A stretch of DNA of 64,000 bases from Acidaminococcus fermentans (GCF_009696675.1 NZ_VULN01000006.1:1-64000); one strand, 5' to 3'. Counted from the stretch's first letter, positions 17,506 to 26,669 are shown. Notes: a model not told the origin generated them from the sequence alone. Made by a program: numbers and translations.

Positions 17506-17677
17506 GTTTAGCACTGTATAAGGAAAAGTTCAATATATTTTCGAACTGTTTTTATTATAATAAATTTATTGTTCGTGTTTTAACAGTTTTAGCACAAATT
17601 ATCCTGGATTTTACGAAATTATTTTCTTTCTTTGTATAAATACATGAAATTTTCTTTTTTCTAAATGCTTGTAAAAT

Positions 17678-17718
17678 GAAAACAAGAGTGTGGGTATTCT
17701 CCTCACACTCTTGTTTTC
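17678..17718 (-). terminator. Terminator of the KDG operon
   Basis: A perfect 15-bp stem (GAAAACAAGAGTGTG and its complement) with an 11-nt loop lies about 50 bp past the aldolase stop. Confidence 0.85.
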
Positions 17719-17766
17719 ATATTTAATTTACCAAAACAGAACTATATTTGGACCTGCATTTCTTAA

Positions 17767-18657
17767 TCAAAAAGGCATTTTTTTCAGCCATACCCTCACT
17801 TTTTCACACTGATCAACCGTTACTTTTGGCATGGGAACCGTACACCAATTGTTTGTCAGAATTCCCTTCTGGACCATGGCTTCTTTTAAAATGGGAATGA
17901 ATGGATCCCCGATTTCATAAAGTTCCATTGCCTGGTCCACAATTTTCTGATACTTGATGATTTCATCAAATTTCTTTTCATTTAACGCCTGAGCCAATCC
18001 ATGGAACAGTTCCGGACAAACGTTGGACAGACCCCCAATACACCCGTTTCCGCCGCTGATCACATTATGCGCCATAAATTCCTCAAAGCCGGAAAGAACG
18101 ACAAAATCTGGGAATTCCGGCCGCAGCAAATCGATTAATTTCCGTGTATGGCCCATTTCTGTCACAGTATCTTTATACCCCACGATGTTGGCATGTTTTC
18201 TCGCCAGCCGCAGCGTCACTTCCGGAGAGACATCATAGCCCGTACGTGCCGGGAAATTATAAATATAAATGTTCCCATTGATCTGGCTGGCCAGATTTCC
18301 ATAATAGGTTTCCAGAGTCTCCTGGGAAAATTTGAAATAATACGGGCTGACAATCATCACTGCATGGGCGCCTTTTGCCAGGGCATAATTGGACAGTTCG
18401 ACCGTTTCATCGGCCACCATCCCGCCTGTACCGATCAAGACTTTCGTCTCATCCGCATATTGGCAGGCAACATCGATCAGCTGCTTTTTTTGTTCTTTCG
18501 TCATGCTGAAGAACTCGCCCGTACTCCCCATGACCACAAGGCCATCAATACCCTTTCCGATCAGGTATTCATAAATTTTCTGGTTTGCGGTTACATCAAT
18601 ATTTCCCTTTGCATCAAAAGCGGTTACCACCGGCGTTAAAATTTCTGCTTTCTTCAT
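17767..18657 (-). CDS. DapA/NanA-family aldolase, probably 2-keto-3-deoxy sugar acid aldolase
   Basis: A 296-residue TIM-barrel protein of the dihydrodipicolinate synthase family: GLVVMGSTGEFFSMT near residue 40, IYIYNFPARTGYDVS near residue 130 (Tyr of the catalytic set) and VGYKDTV near residue 160 (Schiff-base Lys). The neighbours (KdgT permease, UxaA-type dehydratase) point to cleavage of 2-keto-3-deoxygluconate or a relative to pyruvate plus an aldehyde. A keto-deoxyglucarate dehydratase role, linked to gudD at 28 kb, is the main alternative. ATG at 18657 is chosen because an earlier ATG has no usable site. Confidence 0.8.
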   Translation of the reverse strand: MKKAEILTPVVTAFDAKGNIDVTANQKIYEYLIGKGIDGLVVMGSTGEFFSMTKEQKKQLIDVACQYADETKVLIGTGGMVADETVELSNYALAKGAHAVMIVSPYYFKFSQETLETYYGNLASQINGNIYIYNFPARTGYDVSPEVTLRLARKHANIVGYKDTVTEMGHTRKLIDLLRPEFPDFVVLSGFEEFMAHNVISGGNGCIGGLSNVCPELFHGLAQALNEKKFDEIIKYQKIVDQAMELYEIGDPFIPILKEAMVQKGILTNNWCTVPMPKVTVDQCEKVRVWLKKMPF

Positions 18658-18711
18658 CCCAATCACTTGTCCCTTCTTTTGAATTGCTGCCACGAAATGA
18701 TTCCTTGGCAA

Positions 18712-19881
18712 TCACACGAAATTGCAGACTCTGGCGATAGCCATTTCCGTATACCCAAGAGATTCCGCTTTAGTATACTTTCCATCTGCCACTTCCTGGA
18801 TTTCTTTCAGAATTTCGTCTCCCATCTCCTCCAGCGTTTTGGTTCCATAAATCAATGGGCTGGCATCAATATCGATATTGTCTTCCATGTTCCTGTAGGT
18901 AATCTTATTGGCGGTAATTTTGATCACAGGCGCCAGGGGATTTCCGGTAGGCGTTCCCCGTCCCGTAGAAAAGACAACGATTTGTGCACCGCCGGCAACC
19001 ATGGCCGCCACGGAAGAAGGATCATTCCCGGGGGTATCCATAATCACTAGGCCCTTTTTGCTCTCTACCTGTTTAGCGTAATCATAGACTTCGGTAAATT
19101 GGCGGTGTCCGGATTTATGGATGCAGCCCAGGGATTTTTCTTCAAGAGTGGTGATTCCCCCCGCTTTATTCCCAGGAGAAGGATTCCCTTCCCGGACTTC
19201 TTCCCCCACAAGCTGCAGGGCTTTTTCATACCGATGGACGATCTCAAAAATTCTCTCTTTGACTTCAGGAGTCTTCGCTCTCCGGGCCAGAATATGTTCG
19301 CCCCCGATCAACTCCGTGGTCTCTGATAAGATGGACGTGCCTCCCAAATCTACGATCCGGTCACTGGCTTCCCCAATCAGGACATTGGATGCCAGACCGC
19401 TGGTGGGATCGGAGCCTCCGCATTCTGTCCCTAAAATCAGTTCAGACAGGGGGAATTCCTCTTTCTGCAGCAAGGAAGCTTCCTGGACAAACTCTTTCGC
19501 AGCACGGGTTGCTCTCTCTACGGTTTTAATGGTTCCTCCGTTTTCCTGGATGATAAAAGTCGCCAGGGGCTTATTGGTTCTTTGCTTAATGGCATCGACT
19601 ACCAGATCCATCTGGCAGTTTTCACAGCCCAGAGAAATCACAACAGTGGCATAAACATTGGGATTGGCCGCATACCCCGCCATAACATCCATGGTCAGCT
19701 GCTGATCGCTGGGTACCTGAGAACAGCCCAGCTGATTGTTGAACGTTACGGCTCCCTTCACATTTTGTGCCACCAGGCGTGCTGTATCAGAGGCACAGAC
19801 ACTGGCCGGCAAAATCAAAACATAGTTTCGGATTCCAACCCGTCCATCAGGTCTTTTATATCCATGAAATGTTTGCATCAT
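18712..19881 (-). CDS. UxaA/GarD-family sugar-acid dehydratase, large subunit
   Basis: A 389-residue protein matching the C-terminal catalytic part of altronate/galactarate dehydratases: GYKRPDGRVGIRNYVLILPA at the start, VISLGCENCQ, LGTECGGSDPTSGLASN and FSTGRGTPTGNPLAPVIKIT. These iron-dependent enzymes turn hexonates or hexarates into 2-keto-3-deoxy acids. In E. coli the SAF domain is fused; here it is the separate gene at 19895. GGAGGAAAGCA precedes ATG 19881. Which acid is used (altronate, galactarate or another) cannot be told. Confidence 0.85.
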   Translation of the reverse strand: MMQTFHGYKRPDGRVGIRNYVLILPASVCASDTARLVAQNVKGAVTFNNQLGCSQVPSDQQLTMDVMAGYAANPNVYATVVISLGCENCQMDLVVDAIKQRTNKPLATFIIQENGGTIKTVERATRAAKEFVQEASLLQKEEFPLSELILGTECGGSDPTSGLASNVLIGEASDRIVDLGGTSILSETTELIGGEHILARRAKTPEVKERIFEIVHRYEKALQLVGEEVREGNPSPGNKAGGITTLEEKSLGCIHKSGHRQFTEVYDYAKQVESKKGLVIMDTPGNDPSSVAAMVAGGAQIVVFSTGRGTPTGNPLAPVIKITANKITYRNMEDNIDIDASPLIYGTKTLEEMGDEILKEIQEVADGKYTKAESLGYTEMAIARVCNFV

Positions 19882-19894
19882 TGCTTTCCTCCTT

Positions 19895-20188
19895 TTAAAC
19901 TTCCGCTTCCAGATTTTCCCTATGGCTGCCCACATTGTGGACATGTACATAGTCCCCTTGATGGATATCGCAGGATGCAATGCCAATATGCTCACCATAT
20001 TTCACAACCGGCTGGGCCTGTGGAATATCGCGGATGGCAAATTTATGATAAATCGGGATATCCTGCGTAACCGCCAATGATGCTTCTTTTCCATTTTGGA
20101 ACCGGATATTGGCCTTTGAGCCTTTTTTTAACGGTTCGATCGCCACAGCCACGTTGTCCTTCGCATCAATAACAACTGCGTTTACCAT
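19895..20188 (-). CDS. SAF-domain small subunit of UxaA-type dehydratase
   Basis: A 97-residue SAF-domain protein (VNAVVIDAKDNVAVAIEPLK, KYGEHIGIASCDIHQGDYVH) equivalent to the N-terminal domain of UxaA/GarD. It sits 13 bp upstream of the large-subunit gene, so the two almost certainly form one enzyme. Confidence 0.87.
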   Translation of the reverse strand: MVNAVVIDAKDNVAVAIEPLKKGSKANIRFQNGKEASLAVTQDIPIYHKFAIRDIPQAQPVVKYGEHIGIASCDIHQGDYVHVHNVGSHRENLEAEV

Positions 20189-20203
20189 ACTTTTCCTCTC
20201 CTC

Positions 20204-21187
20204 TTAAATAACATTTTCTTTACCGAAGTCCTGCCCGGCCAGTGGATATTTGGGGCATCCGTACTTTTTGGCCCACCAGGACGTAATAAAAGGTACCATA
20301 ATGGCAGTCACCACTGCAGCCGCAGCTACTTGAGCCGTCGCAACAGATTCATAGGGAGCCCAGGCCGGATCAATCAGCGCAACAGCTGCAGGGACGGCCA
20401 CAGCATTGCCGGCCGTGGTAGAAACGCCCCATGCCGCATATCCTGGTCTGTGCCCAACGAACCGTTCACAGGCCACAATAAAGATTCCTCCTACTAAGCA
20501 GCAAATCAACCCAAGTAAAATCCCACCAAATCCTCCTTTGACCAGATTTGTTAATTTTATCCCTGCACCCAAGCAAAAACCAACAAAGGGAATCAAAATC
20601 GTCCCTGCCGGAGCCACAAACTTTGGAATCTCCTTATCTAAATTTCCCAGGATCATCCCCATCAGCAAGGGGCCTACAGCAGCCACTAAAGCCACAAGAG
20701 GGATATTGGCCAGCCCGGAAGCCCCCATGGCAACCAACGTCAGGAACGGTCCATCGTTAATGGAAAGCAATGCCATGCTGGCACAATCCGTTTCATCTCC
20801 ATATTCCGTCATTAAAGCCAGATAAACGGATCCATTGGAATTCGTGACGGCACTGATCACCGCCAGGGTCGTCAATCCCAAAAATCCCGCCTTGCCACAA
20901 AGCATGCCAATTGCAATGCCGATCGCAGCTCCGATAATAAATTTAGCAATCAACAGCAGTCCTCCGCGCTTCAAGACTTTTGGCATATCACTTAATTGAA
21001 GCGTAGTACCCAGGCAAAAGAGCTGGATACCAATAGCAGTTGCTGTCCCTGCGCTGGTAAAGGTAGCTGTTGTAAAAGACCCAATTTTCACAATTTCCGG
21101 TACAAACGTATTGATCAGAGAACCAAGGACCATTGGAACGACCATCATTCCCGCAGGTACTTTCCTAACATTCTGCAAAATTTTCAT
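20204..21187 (-). CDS. kdgT: 2-keto-3-deoxygluconate permease (KdgT family)
   Basis: A 327-residue membrane protein with about 10 hydrophobic segments, matching KdgT from its first residues (MKILQNVRKVPAGMMVVPM) through AVTNSNGSVYLALM and STTAGNAVAVPAAVALIDP. KdgT imports 2-keto-3-deoxygluconate, and here it leads an operon with the dehydratase and aldolase. GGGAGAG precedes the ATG. It is divergent from an IclR regulator (214-bp spacer), the usual arrangement for KdgR-like control. Confidence 0.88.
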   Translation of the reverse strand: MKILQNVRKVPAGMMVVPMVLGSLINTFVPEIVKIGSFTTATFTSAGTATAIGIQLFCLGTTLQLSDMPKVLKRGGLLLIAKFIIGAAIGIAIGMLCGKAGFLGLTTLAVISAVTNSNGSVYLALMTEYGDETDCASMALLSINDGPFLTLVAMGASGLANIPLVALVAAVGPLLMGMILGNLDKEIPKFVAPAGTILIPFVGFCLGAGIKLTNLVKGGFGGILLGLICCLVGGIFIVACERFVGHRPGYAAWGVSTTAGNAVAVPAAVALIDPAWAPYESVATAQVAAAAVVTAIMVPFITSWWAKKYGCPKYPLAGQDFGKENVI

Positions 21188-21230
21188 AACTTGTACTCTC
21201 CCTATTTGTTTATTCGTATTCTCGTCTTAA

Positions 21231-21244
21231 TTTGTATATACAAA
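21231..21244. promoter_or_regulatory. Perfect palindrome between kdgT and its IclR regulator
   Basis: TTTGTATATACAAA is a perfect 14-bp palindrome 44 bp upstream of kdgT. It is a candidate operator for the divergent IclR protein. Confidence 0.45.
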
Positions 21245-21362
21245 CTTTATGGCGTCATCATACCATTCGCATTTTCAAACGTCAACTTGATTTACGAATT
21301 TTTTCTTTTTCTTCTTCACAAAAAGAGGAGAAAAGCAGACAAAACATGGTATAATAAATTTG

Positions 21363-21378
21363 CGTACGAATATACGAA
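21363..21378. promoter_or_regulatory. Paired TACGAA motifs before the IclR gene
   Basis: TACGAA occurs twice (21365-21370 and 21373-21378), just after a TATAAT hexamer at 21350-21355. Related TTCGTA and TTACGAA copies occur near 21214 and 21292. The position suggests autoregulation; the protein that binds is unproven. Confidence 0.35.
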
Positions 21379-21401
21379 CTCTTTCTCGAAAAGGAGGCAA
21401 C

Positions 21402-22205
21402 ATGATGGTTGAATCAAGCCAATTCCAGATTCATCGACCTACCGCGCGAGTACTGGATATCTTGGAACTGCTGGCGGCCAATTCGGAAGGCTTCACCCTC
21501 TCTGAAATTGCCGAAAACATTCATGCAGCCAAAGGCACTCTGTTTCCTGTTGTCCGGACTCTCTGCCAGAGGAAATTCATCTTACAGGATTCTGCCAGTG
21601 GAAAATACCGTATTGGAATCAGTGCCTTCTGTGTAGGAGAATCCTATACGAATGACCGAACCATTATGCAGTTTATTCGTGAAGAAATGAGTTCTGTGGT
21701 AGAACAAGTGGACGAAATTTGTCAGTTGGGGATTCTCGACAAGGGAGAAGTCCTGTATATCGCAAAGATTGACAATAAAGAAGCCATCCGCTTAATGTCC
21801 CATGTGGGAAAACGGCTGCCAGCCTACTGCACGGCTTTGGGAAAAGCCCTTCTGAGCGATCATTCCATTGAAGAAGTCAAGAAACTTTATCCTTATGGAT
21901 TAAAGGCATTAACGGAACATACCATTACTTCTTTTGTACGTTTGGAAAAAGAGCTGCACGAAATCCGAAATACACAAATCGCTACGGAAAATGAAGAATC
22001 CTCAAATTACTTAACTTGTTTTGCCACTCCCCTGCGCGTAAACAAACAAATTGTAGCGGCTTTAAGTGTAAGTGCGCCTTCATTTCGCATGAACAGCAAA
22101 AAAGCCGATACCATAAAGAACATCCTGTTATTTGAAAAGCAAAAAATCGAAACCTATCTTACGGCAGAACACTTTGACGGAAATGACTTCCTTTTTACTG
22201 AATGA
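21402..22205 (+). CDS. IclR-family regulator of the KDG operon (KdgR-like)
   Basis: A 267-residue protein with an N-terminal winged helix (ARVLDILELLAANSEGFTLS, then AKGTLFPVVRTLCQR) and a C-terminal IclR effector domain (RLMSHVGKRLPAYCTALGKA, CFATPLRVNKQIVAALSVSA). AAAGGAGG precedes two adjacent ATGs at 21402 and 21405. Divergent from kdgT, so it probably represses sugar-acid catabolism and responds to a keto-deoxy acid. It is followed by a shared terminator with tctA. Confidence 0.9.
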   Translation: MMVESSQFQIHRPTARVLDILELLAANSEGFTLSEIAENIHAAKGTLFPVVRTLCQRKFILQDSASGKYRIGISAFCVGESYTNDRTIMQFIREEMSSVVEQVDEICQLGILDKGEVLYIAKIDNKEAIRLMSHVGKRLPAYCTALGKALLSDHSIEEVKKLYPYGLKALTEHTITSFVRLEKELHEIRNTQIATENEESSNYLTCFATPLRVNKQIVAALSVSAPSFRMNSKKADTIKNILLFEKQKIETYLTAEHFDGNDFLFTE

Positions 22206-22271
22206 TTGATAAGGATTGTCTTACGTCCATAAATCGGAACACAAAACAGCGTTGTTCTCTTCTTCAAGACA

Positions 22272-22326
22272 AAAAAAGCTGTGGAAACCGCCGACCATCC
22301 AAGGTCAGCCGTTTTCACAGCTTTTT
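22272..22326. terminator. Bidirectional terminator between IclR and tctA genes
   Basis: A long hairpin with A- and T-runs (AAAAAGCTGTG ... CACAGCTTTTT, with paired GACC/GGTC inside) separates two convergent genes. Confidence 0.85.
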
Positions 22327-22345
22327 ATTTTGTTGCAATAGAATT

Positions 22346-23830
22346 TTATGCTTTGCAGAATCTCCGTCTTACCTGTTTGATCACTGCCCACAGGATGACC
22401 CCGATGGAAATGGTCAGGAACACGGCGGCAATGGGGGATTCAAAGAACCGCAGGAAGTTGCCGTCAGTGTACTGCATGCCCCGGATCAGGTTCTGTTCCA
22501 CTTCTTTCCCCAGCACCAGGCCCAAGATCATGGGAGCCTGGGGATATTTGTACTTGCTCATGAAGTAGCCGATGACCCCGAACACCAGGGAAGTCCAAAC
22601 ATCGAACATATTGTGGTTGGTGCCGTAGGTCCCCACCACGCACAGGACGAAGATAATGGGGAACAGGATGTATTTGGGAACGTCCAGGACCCGGACAAAG
22701 GCCCGGATGCCCCCGTATTCCACCACCAGCATCACTACTGTAGCCACCATGAGACCAGCAAACAACCCATAGACCAGTTCACCGCTCTGCTGGAACAGCA
22801 GAGGACCGGGGATGATGCCATGGAGCATCAGGCCGCCCAGGATAATAGCGGTTACCGTATCCCCGGGGATTCCCAGGGTCAGCAAAGGAATCAGAGCCCC
22901 GCCGATGGAGGCGTTGTTGGAGGTTTCGGAAGCCACAATGCCATCCATGCAGCCGGTACCGAATTTTTCCGGATGCTTGCTCTGCTGTTTGGCCACACTG
23001 TAAGCCACGATATTGGACGTAGCGCCGCCGATTCCCGGCAGGATGCCGATGCCGATGCCGATCAGGGCGGACCGGATGAAGTTCACGAACTGGTCCTTGA
23101 ATTCCTGGAGGGTAAACCCAAAGCCTTTGATTTTGTATTCCAGGATCTGGCCTTCTTTGGCTTTCACCCCTTCTGCGGCTGCTTTCAGGATTTCAGCCGT
23201 GGCAAAAAGCCCGATCATCACTGGCAGCTGGGAAAATCCGTTTTCCAGTTCCGGGATTCCGAAAGTGAACCGGGCGGAACCGGTGATGTCGGAAATCCCG
23301 AACAGGGAAATCACGATGCCGAAGACCCCGGCCATCACCGCTTTGAACGGGTTGTCAGAAATCATGGCAGCAATCATGGTCAGCGCGAAGAGACAGATGG
23401 AAAAGGTTTCAATGGGGCCGAACTTCAAAGCAGCTTTCGCCAGAGGCGGAGCAATGAAGAACAGAGCCACCATGGAAAGAATGGTTCCCAGGAAGGAGTA
23501 GAAAATGCCGATGCCCAGGGCCCGGCCCCCTTCGCCCCGTTCCGCCATGGGCGCCCCGTCAAAGGTGGTGGCCACGGAAGAGGGTGTGCCGGGGATTTTC
23601 AGCAGGATGGCGGAAATCAGACCGCCGGAAGTGCCTCCCACATACAGGGCAATCAGCATGGAAATCCCGTTAAGGGGCGACATCCCAAAGGTAATGGGCA
23701 GACACAAGGCCACCGCCATGGTGGAAGTGAGCCCGGGAATGGACCCAAAGATGATCCCCACGACAACCCCTACCAGGATGATCAGCAGGGTTGTGGGATT
23801 CAGTACGGATAAAATGCCTTCAGCAACCAT
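22346..23830 (-). CDS. tctA: Tripartite tricarboxylate transporter large permease (TctA family)
   Basis: A 494-residue membrane protein with the TctA signature near residue 20: VGVVVGIIFGSIPGLTSTMA, then TFGMSPLNGISMLIALYVGG and GGLISAILLKIPGTPSSVAT. The family takes up citrate, tartrate or other carboxylates together with TctB and a periplasmic TctC. AAGGAGG precedes the ATG. It is last in a tctC-tctB-tctA operon. The cargo is unknown. Confidence 0.92.
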   Translation of the reverse strand: MVAEGILSVLNPTTLLIILVGVVVGIIFGSIPGLTSTMAVALCLPITFGMSPLNGISMLIALYVGGTSGGLISAILLKIPGTPSSVATTFDGAPMAERGEGGRALGIGIFYSFLGTILSMVALFFIAPPLAKAALKFGPIETFSICLFALTMIAAMISDNPFKAVMAGVFGIVISLFGISDITGSARFTFGIPELENGFSQLPVMIGLFATAEILKAAAEGVKAKEGQILEYKIKGFGFTLQEFKDQFVNFIRSALIGIGIGILPGIGGATSNIVAYSVAKQQSKHPEKFGTGCMDGIVASETSNNASIGGALIPLLTLGIPGDTVTAIILGGLMLHGIIPGPLLFQQSGELVYGLFAGLMVATVVMLVVEYGGIRAFVRVLDVPKYILFPIIFVLCVVGTYGTNHNMFDVWTSLVFGVIGYFMSKYKYPQAPMILGLVLGKEVEQNLIRGMQYTDGNFLRFFESPIAAVFLTISIGVILWAVIKQVRRRFCKA

Positions 23831-23840
23831 AACAGCCTCC

Positions 23841-24311
23841 TTAGAACAGGATCCCGGCAGGCAGGATCAGGGAAAAGACTTCTTCGAAGATTTCATTGAT
23901 CAGCAGGGGCACTACGATGGCCAGGATTCCGATCATCATATAGTGTTTCCGGTTCCGGCTTTCCAGGGGAATGAAGATCAGCATCTGAGCTGCCATATAC
24001 AAAATGGAAGAAATCACGAATCCCAGGGTATCCAGCAGGACGATATAGAGGAAAAGAGCAAGAAAGGTAAGTCCCAGACATTTCAGATCGGCAGTGATGC
24101 CTTTCTGGTGATCATCCGGCGTGAATTTTTCCCACAGCAGCAGACAGAGACTGATGAAGATCCAGATCTTTGTGCAGACCTTCGGCATGAAATCCCCTCC
24201 GATGCCGATGGAGGATCCTGGGGAGATACTCTGGGCCGCTGCCGCCAGGGCGATGCCCACCACCAGCAGGACCAGATCGATGGTGTATTCCGCAATCTTT
24301 TTTGTACCCAT
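23841..24311 (-). CDS. tctB: Tripartite tricarboxylate transporter small permease (TctB family)
   Basis: A 156-residue protein with four hydrophobic segments, as usual for TctB, placed 10 bp before tctA. An AAAGGAAAG site precedes ATG 24311. It partners TctA in the membrane. Confidence 0.88.
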   Translation of the reverse strand: MGTKKIAEYTIDLVLLVVGIALAAAAQSISPGSSIGIGGDFMPKVCTKIWIFISLCLLLWEKFTPDDHQKGITADLKCLGLTFLALFLYIVLLDTLGFVISSILYMAAQMLIFIPLESRNRKHYMMIGILAIVVPLLINEIFEEVFSLILPAGILF

Positions 24312-24334
24312 ATTCTTTCCTTTCGTAAATGGAG

Positions 24335-24372
24335 AAGCTGGTGCCGATTCCCTGCAGAACCGGCGCCAGCTT
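24335..24372 (-). promoter_or_regulatory. Intercistronic hairpin between tctC and tctB
   Basis: A 12-bp stem (AAGCTGGTGCCG with CGGCGCCAGCTT, one wobble) lies in the 92-bp gap. There is no T-run, so it more likely protects the 3' end of tctC mRNA, giving more binding protein than permease. That role is inferred. Confidence 0.5.
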
Positions 24373-24403
24373 TGTTTCCCTTCACCCAGGGTTCCTGTCT
24401 CCG

Positions 24404-25402
24404 TCAGTTGCTCTTGGCAACTTCCGTGAACTGGACACTCTGGAGAACCTTTTCATAGGCATTGAACTTGGCCAGTCCGTCGCTTCCCGGCAGGAAGGTG
24501 GGTTTCTGGAAGTACATGTTGTAGATTTTACTCTGGTAATCCTTGTCGTTTTCGATGATGTCCTTGGCCGCCGCATTGAAGGAATCGATCAGAGCCTGGT
24601 CGGTGCCTTTGGGGAAGGCCACGAAGTAGTAGAAGGGCACGTAGGCATCAAAGCCCTGGTGTTTGATGGTCTTCACATTGATGTTCTTGTCCGGAACCAC
24701 CAGATCATTTTCCCCATCCATAGCCAGCGGAACCATTTCCCCTTTAGCAATGTAGTCCTTGACCCCGCCGTAGGGAGAGAAGATAACGTCCACATGACCG
24801 CCCAGCAGCGCGGTCAGCCGGGAAGCCGCAGCTCCTGCATCCACCATTTTCAGTTTGAAGCCCTGTTTCACCAGCTGGGAAGCGATGACGTAGGAAGTGG
24901 CACCAGTCTGTACGGCGATTTTCAGTTCATCCGGATGCTGTTCCGTATAGGCTTTCAAGTCTGCCAGGGAATTGACTCCCAGTTTCTTGTTCACCACGAT
25001 TACGTTCCCCGGGTTCAGCCCTACGATGGAAGCAAAGGAGAAATCATCAAACCCGAAATCAGAAGCCTTGCTGGCCTTGTTCACTACAAAGCCCGTATGG
25101 TTGAACAGCAGGATACTGCCATCCTTCTTGCCGTCCTTGACTTTCCGGGATCCGGTGGCGCCCCCGTTGCCTTTGATATTGGAAACCACAATGTTGGTTC
25201 CCAGTTTCTTGCTCAGCTTCTGGGACAGCAGCCGGGCATTGAAGTCCGTATCCCCGCCTGCACCGTAAGGAACCACCACTTCCACGTTCTTGGGCCACTT
25301 GGCCTTGGTCCCGGCACTCCCCTTGTCCTTGGATCCGCCGCAGCCGGTGACGGCCACCAGAAGAGCTGCTGCCAGCCCTGCACACAACATTTTTTTCAGC
25401 AT
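24404..25402 (-). CDS. tctC: Tripartite tricarboxylate transporter solute-binding lipoprotein (TctC family)
   Basis: A 332-residue binding protein. The N-terminus is a lipoprotein signal (AALLVAVTGCGGSKDKG, lipobox VTGC), so it is tethered on the periplasmic side. Typical TctC stretches follow: VEVVVPYGAGGDTDFNARLL and VSNIKGNGGATGSRKV. GAGGAGGGAAG precedes the ATG. It is first in the operon and divergent from a LysR gene (195-bp spacer). Confidence 0.9.
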   Translation of the reverse strand: MLKKMLCAGLAAALLVAVTGCGGSKDKGSAGTKAKWPKNVEVVVPYGAGGDTDFNARLLSQKLSKKLGTNIVVSNIKGNGGATGSRKVKDGKKDGSILLFNHTGFVVNKASKASDFGFDDFSFASIVGLNPGNVIVVNKKLGVNSLADLKAYTEQHPDELKIAVQTGATSYVIASQLVKQGFKLKMVDAGAAASRLTALLGGHVDVIFSPYGGVKDYIAKGEMVPLAMDGENDLVVPDKNINVKTIKHQGFDAYVPFYYFVAFPKGTDQALIDSFNAAAKDIIENDKDYQSKIYNMYFQKPTFLPGSDGLAKFNAYEKVLQSVQFTEVAKSN

Positions 25403-25558
25403 GATCTTCCCTCCTCAAAGTTCTATGAAAATTGATTGATGCAAGAATAACCAGTAAAAAAGCAACTGTCTGAATTTTCCGTAACACCTTGTTACGTTTA
25501 TTATATTGCCCTATAATGTAGATGTACACTTAATATATCGACAGAGAATCCTTAAATT

Positions 25559-25568
25559 TTTTTCTAAG
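25559..25568. promoter_or_regulatory. TTTTTCTAAG motif upstream of the LysR gene
   Basis: This 10-mer lies 30 bp upstream of the LysR start. The same 10-mer occurs twice upstream of the second LysR gene (29487 and 29509). Suggestive of a shared operator, not proof. Confidence 0.35.
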
Positions 25569-25597
25569 TCTTACCAGCGGGGAGGTCCTTTCCACTT

Positions 25598-26533
25598 ATG
25601 GATACCAGACTAATCGAACACATCCTGAAAATTGCAGAAGAAAAGAGCATCACCAAGGCGGCGGAAAAGCTGTTCCTGACCCAGTCGGCCCTGAACCAGC
25701 AGCTGCTCCACCTGGAACATGAGCTGGGGACGCCTCTTTTCAAGCGCAGCAAGGTAAACTGGGGCCCTACCCGGGCCGGGGAAATCTACCTGGAAGGGGC
25801 CCGGGAAATGCTCCGGGTGAAGCAGAACACCTACAGCCAGATCAGCGACCTGACCCACGGATACACGGGAACCATCCGGGTGGGGATGACTCCCGTCCGG
25901 GGGCCGGACATGTTCATCCATGTGTACCCGGCTTTCCACAAGGAATATCCCAACCTGGTGGTGGTCCCCTATGAACTGAACGTGTTCCAGATGCAGAAGC
26001 TGGTCACTGCCGGGGATCTGGATCTGGGGTTCATGACTCTGTTCGGGAGCCAGCGGGACGACAATGAATATGAAGACCTGTATGAAGAGGATATCCTCAT
26101 TGCAGTACCGGAAGACTGGAAGCTGGAAGGAGAATTGCCGGCGGCAGAGGGACAGCGTCCCCGTCTGCCTCTCCTGGCCCTGAAGGACCGTCCCATAATC
26201 CTGCTGCGGAAGCAGACCACCATGCGTCCGGTGCTGGACCGACTGTTCCGGGCCCGGCAGATGGTGCCCCGGATCCTGTTTGACACCGCCAATCCGGCCA
26301 CCATCCTGGAAATGGTCCGAGCGGGAATCTGCTGCGGTATTGTGGCGGAATCCACCACCCGGGGCTTTGAACAGGGGATCCGGTATTATGCCTTTGAAAA
26401 TCCCCTCCACTGGAACGTGGCGGTCAGTTATCCCAAAGGAGCTTTTTTGAATCAGGCAGAAAAGCTGTTCATCCAACAGGCCCGGGAATACTGGATAAAG
26501 AAAGCCAAGGCTAAAGTGCAGAGTAAAGAGTAA
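25598..26533 (+). CDS. LysR-family regulator, probably of tctCBA
   Basis: A 311-residue LysR protein: N-terminal HTH (MDTRLIEHILKIAEEKSITK, AAEKLFLTQSALNQQLLHLE) and a substrate-binding-type effector domain. Divergent from tctC, so it likely activates that transporter. It shares the MDT-R-I- start and overall form with the LysR at 29539. The last codons (KVQSKE) lie inside a 7-bp tandem repeat, suggesting the C-terminus was altered by repeat insertion. Confidence 0.9.
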   Translation: MDTRLIEHILKIAEEKSITKAAEKLFLTQSALNQQLLHLEHELGTPLFKRSKVNWGPTRAGEIYLEGAREMLRVKQNTYSQISDLTHGYTGTIRVGMTPVRGPDMFIHVYPAFHKEYPNLVVVPYELNVFQMQKLVTAGDLDLGFMTLFGSQRDDNEYEDLYEEDILIAVPEDWKLEGELPAAEGQRPRLPLLALKDRPIILLRKQTTMRPVLDRLFRARQMVPRILFDTANPATILEMVRAGICCGIVAESTTRGFEQGIRYYAFENPLHWNVAVSYPKGAFLNQAEKLFIQQAREYWIKKAKAKVQSKE

Positions 26534-26562
26534 AGAGTGCAGAGAAAAGATAAGAGTGAAGT
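26514..26562. repeat. Degenerate 7-bp tandem repeat
   Basis: Seven consecutive 7-mers of the form GAGTAAA / GAGTGCA / GAGAAAA overlap the 3' end of the LysR gene, including its stop at 26531-26533. Confidence 0.7.
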
Positions 26563-26573
26563 GCAGGACGTAA

Positions 26574-26623
26574 AACAGACCCAAAGGGCCGCTCCCGCGC
26601 AGGGGCGGCCCTTTGGGTCTGTT
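26574..26623. terminator. Long hairpin between convergent LysR and CitMHS genes
   Basis: A near-perfect stem of about 19 bp (AACAGACCCAAAGGGCCGC and complement) lies between convergent genes. The T-runs are short. Confidence 0.7.
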
Positions 26624-26669
26624 GGTTTCCAAGGATGTATGGTTTTGATACATTGTTGGCGATGGAAGA

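Noticed and set aside
14778-17639. Open frame of 953 codons on the plus strand
   Set aside because: It lies opposite four well-supported minus-strand genes (gltS and dehydrogenase subunits) and reads through their spacers; a composition shadow.
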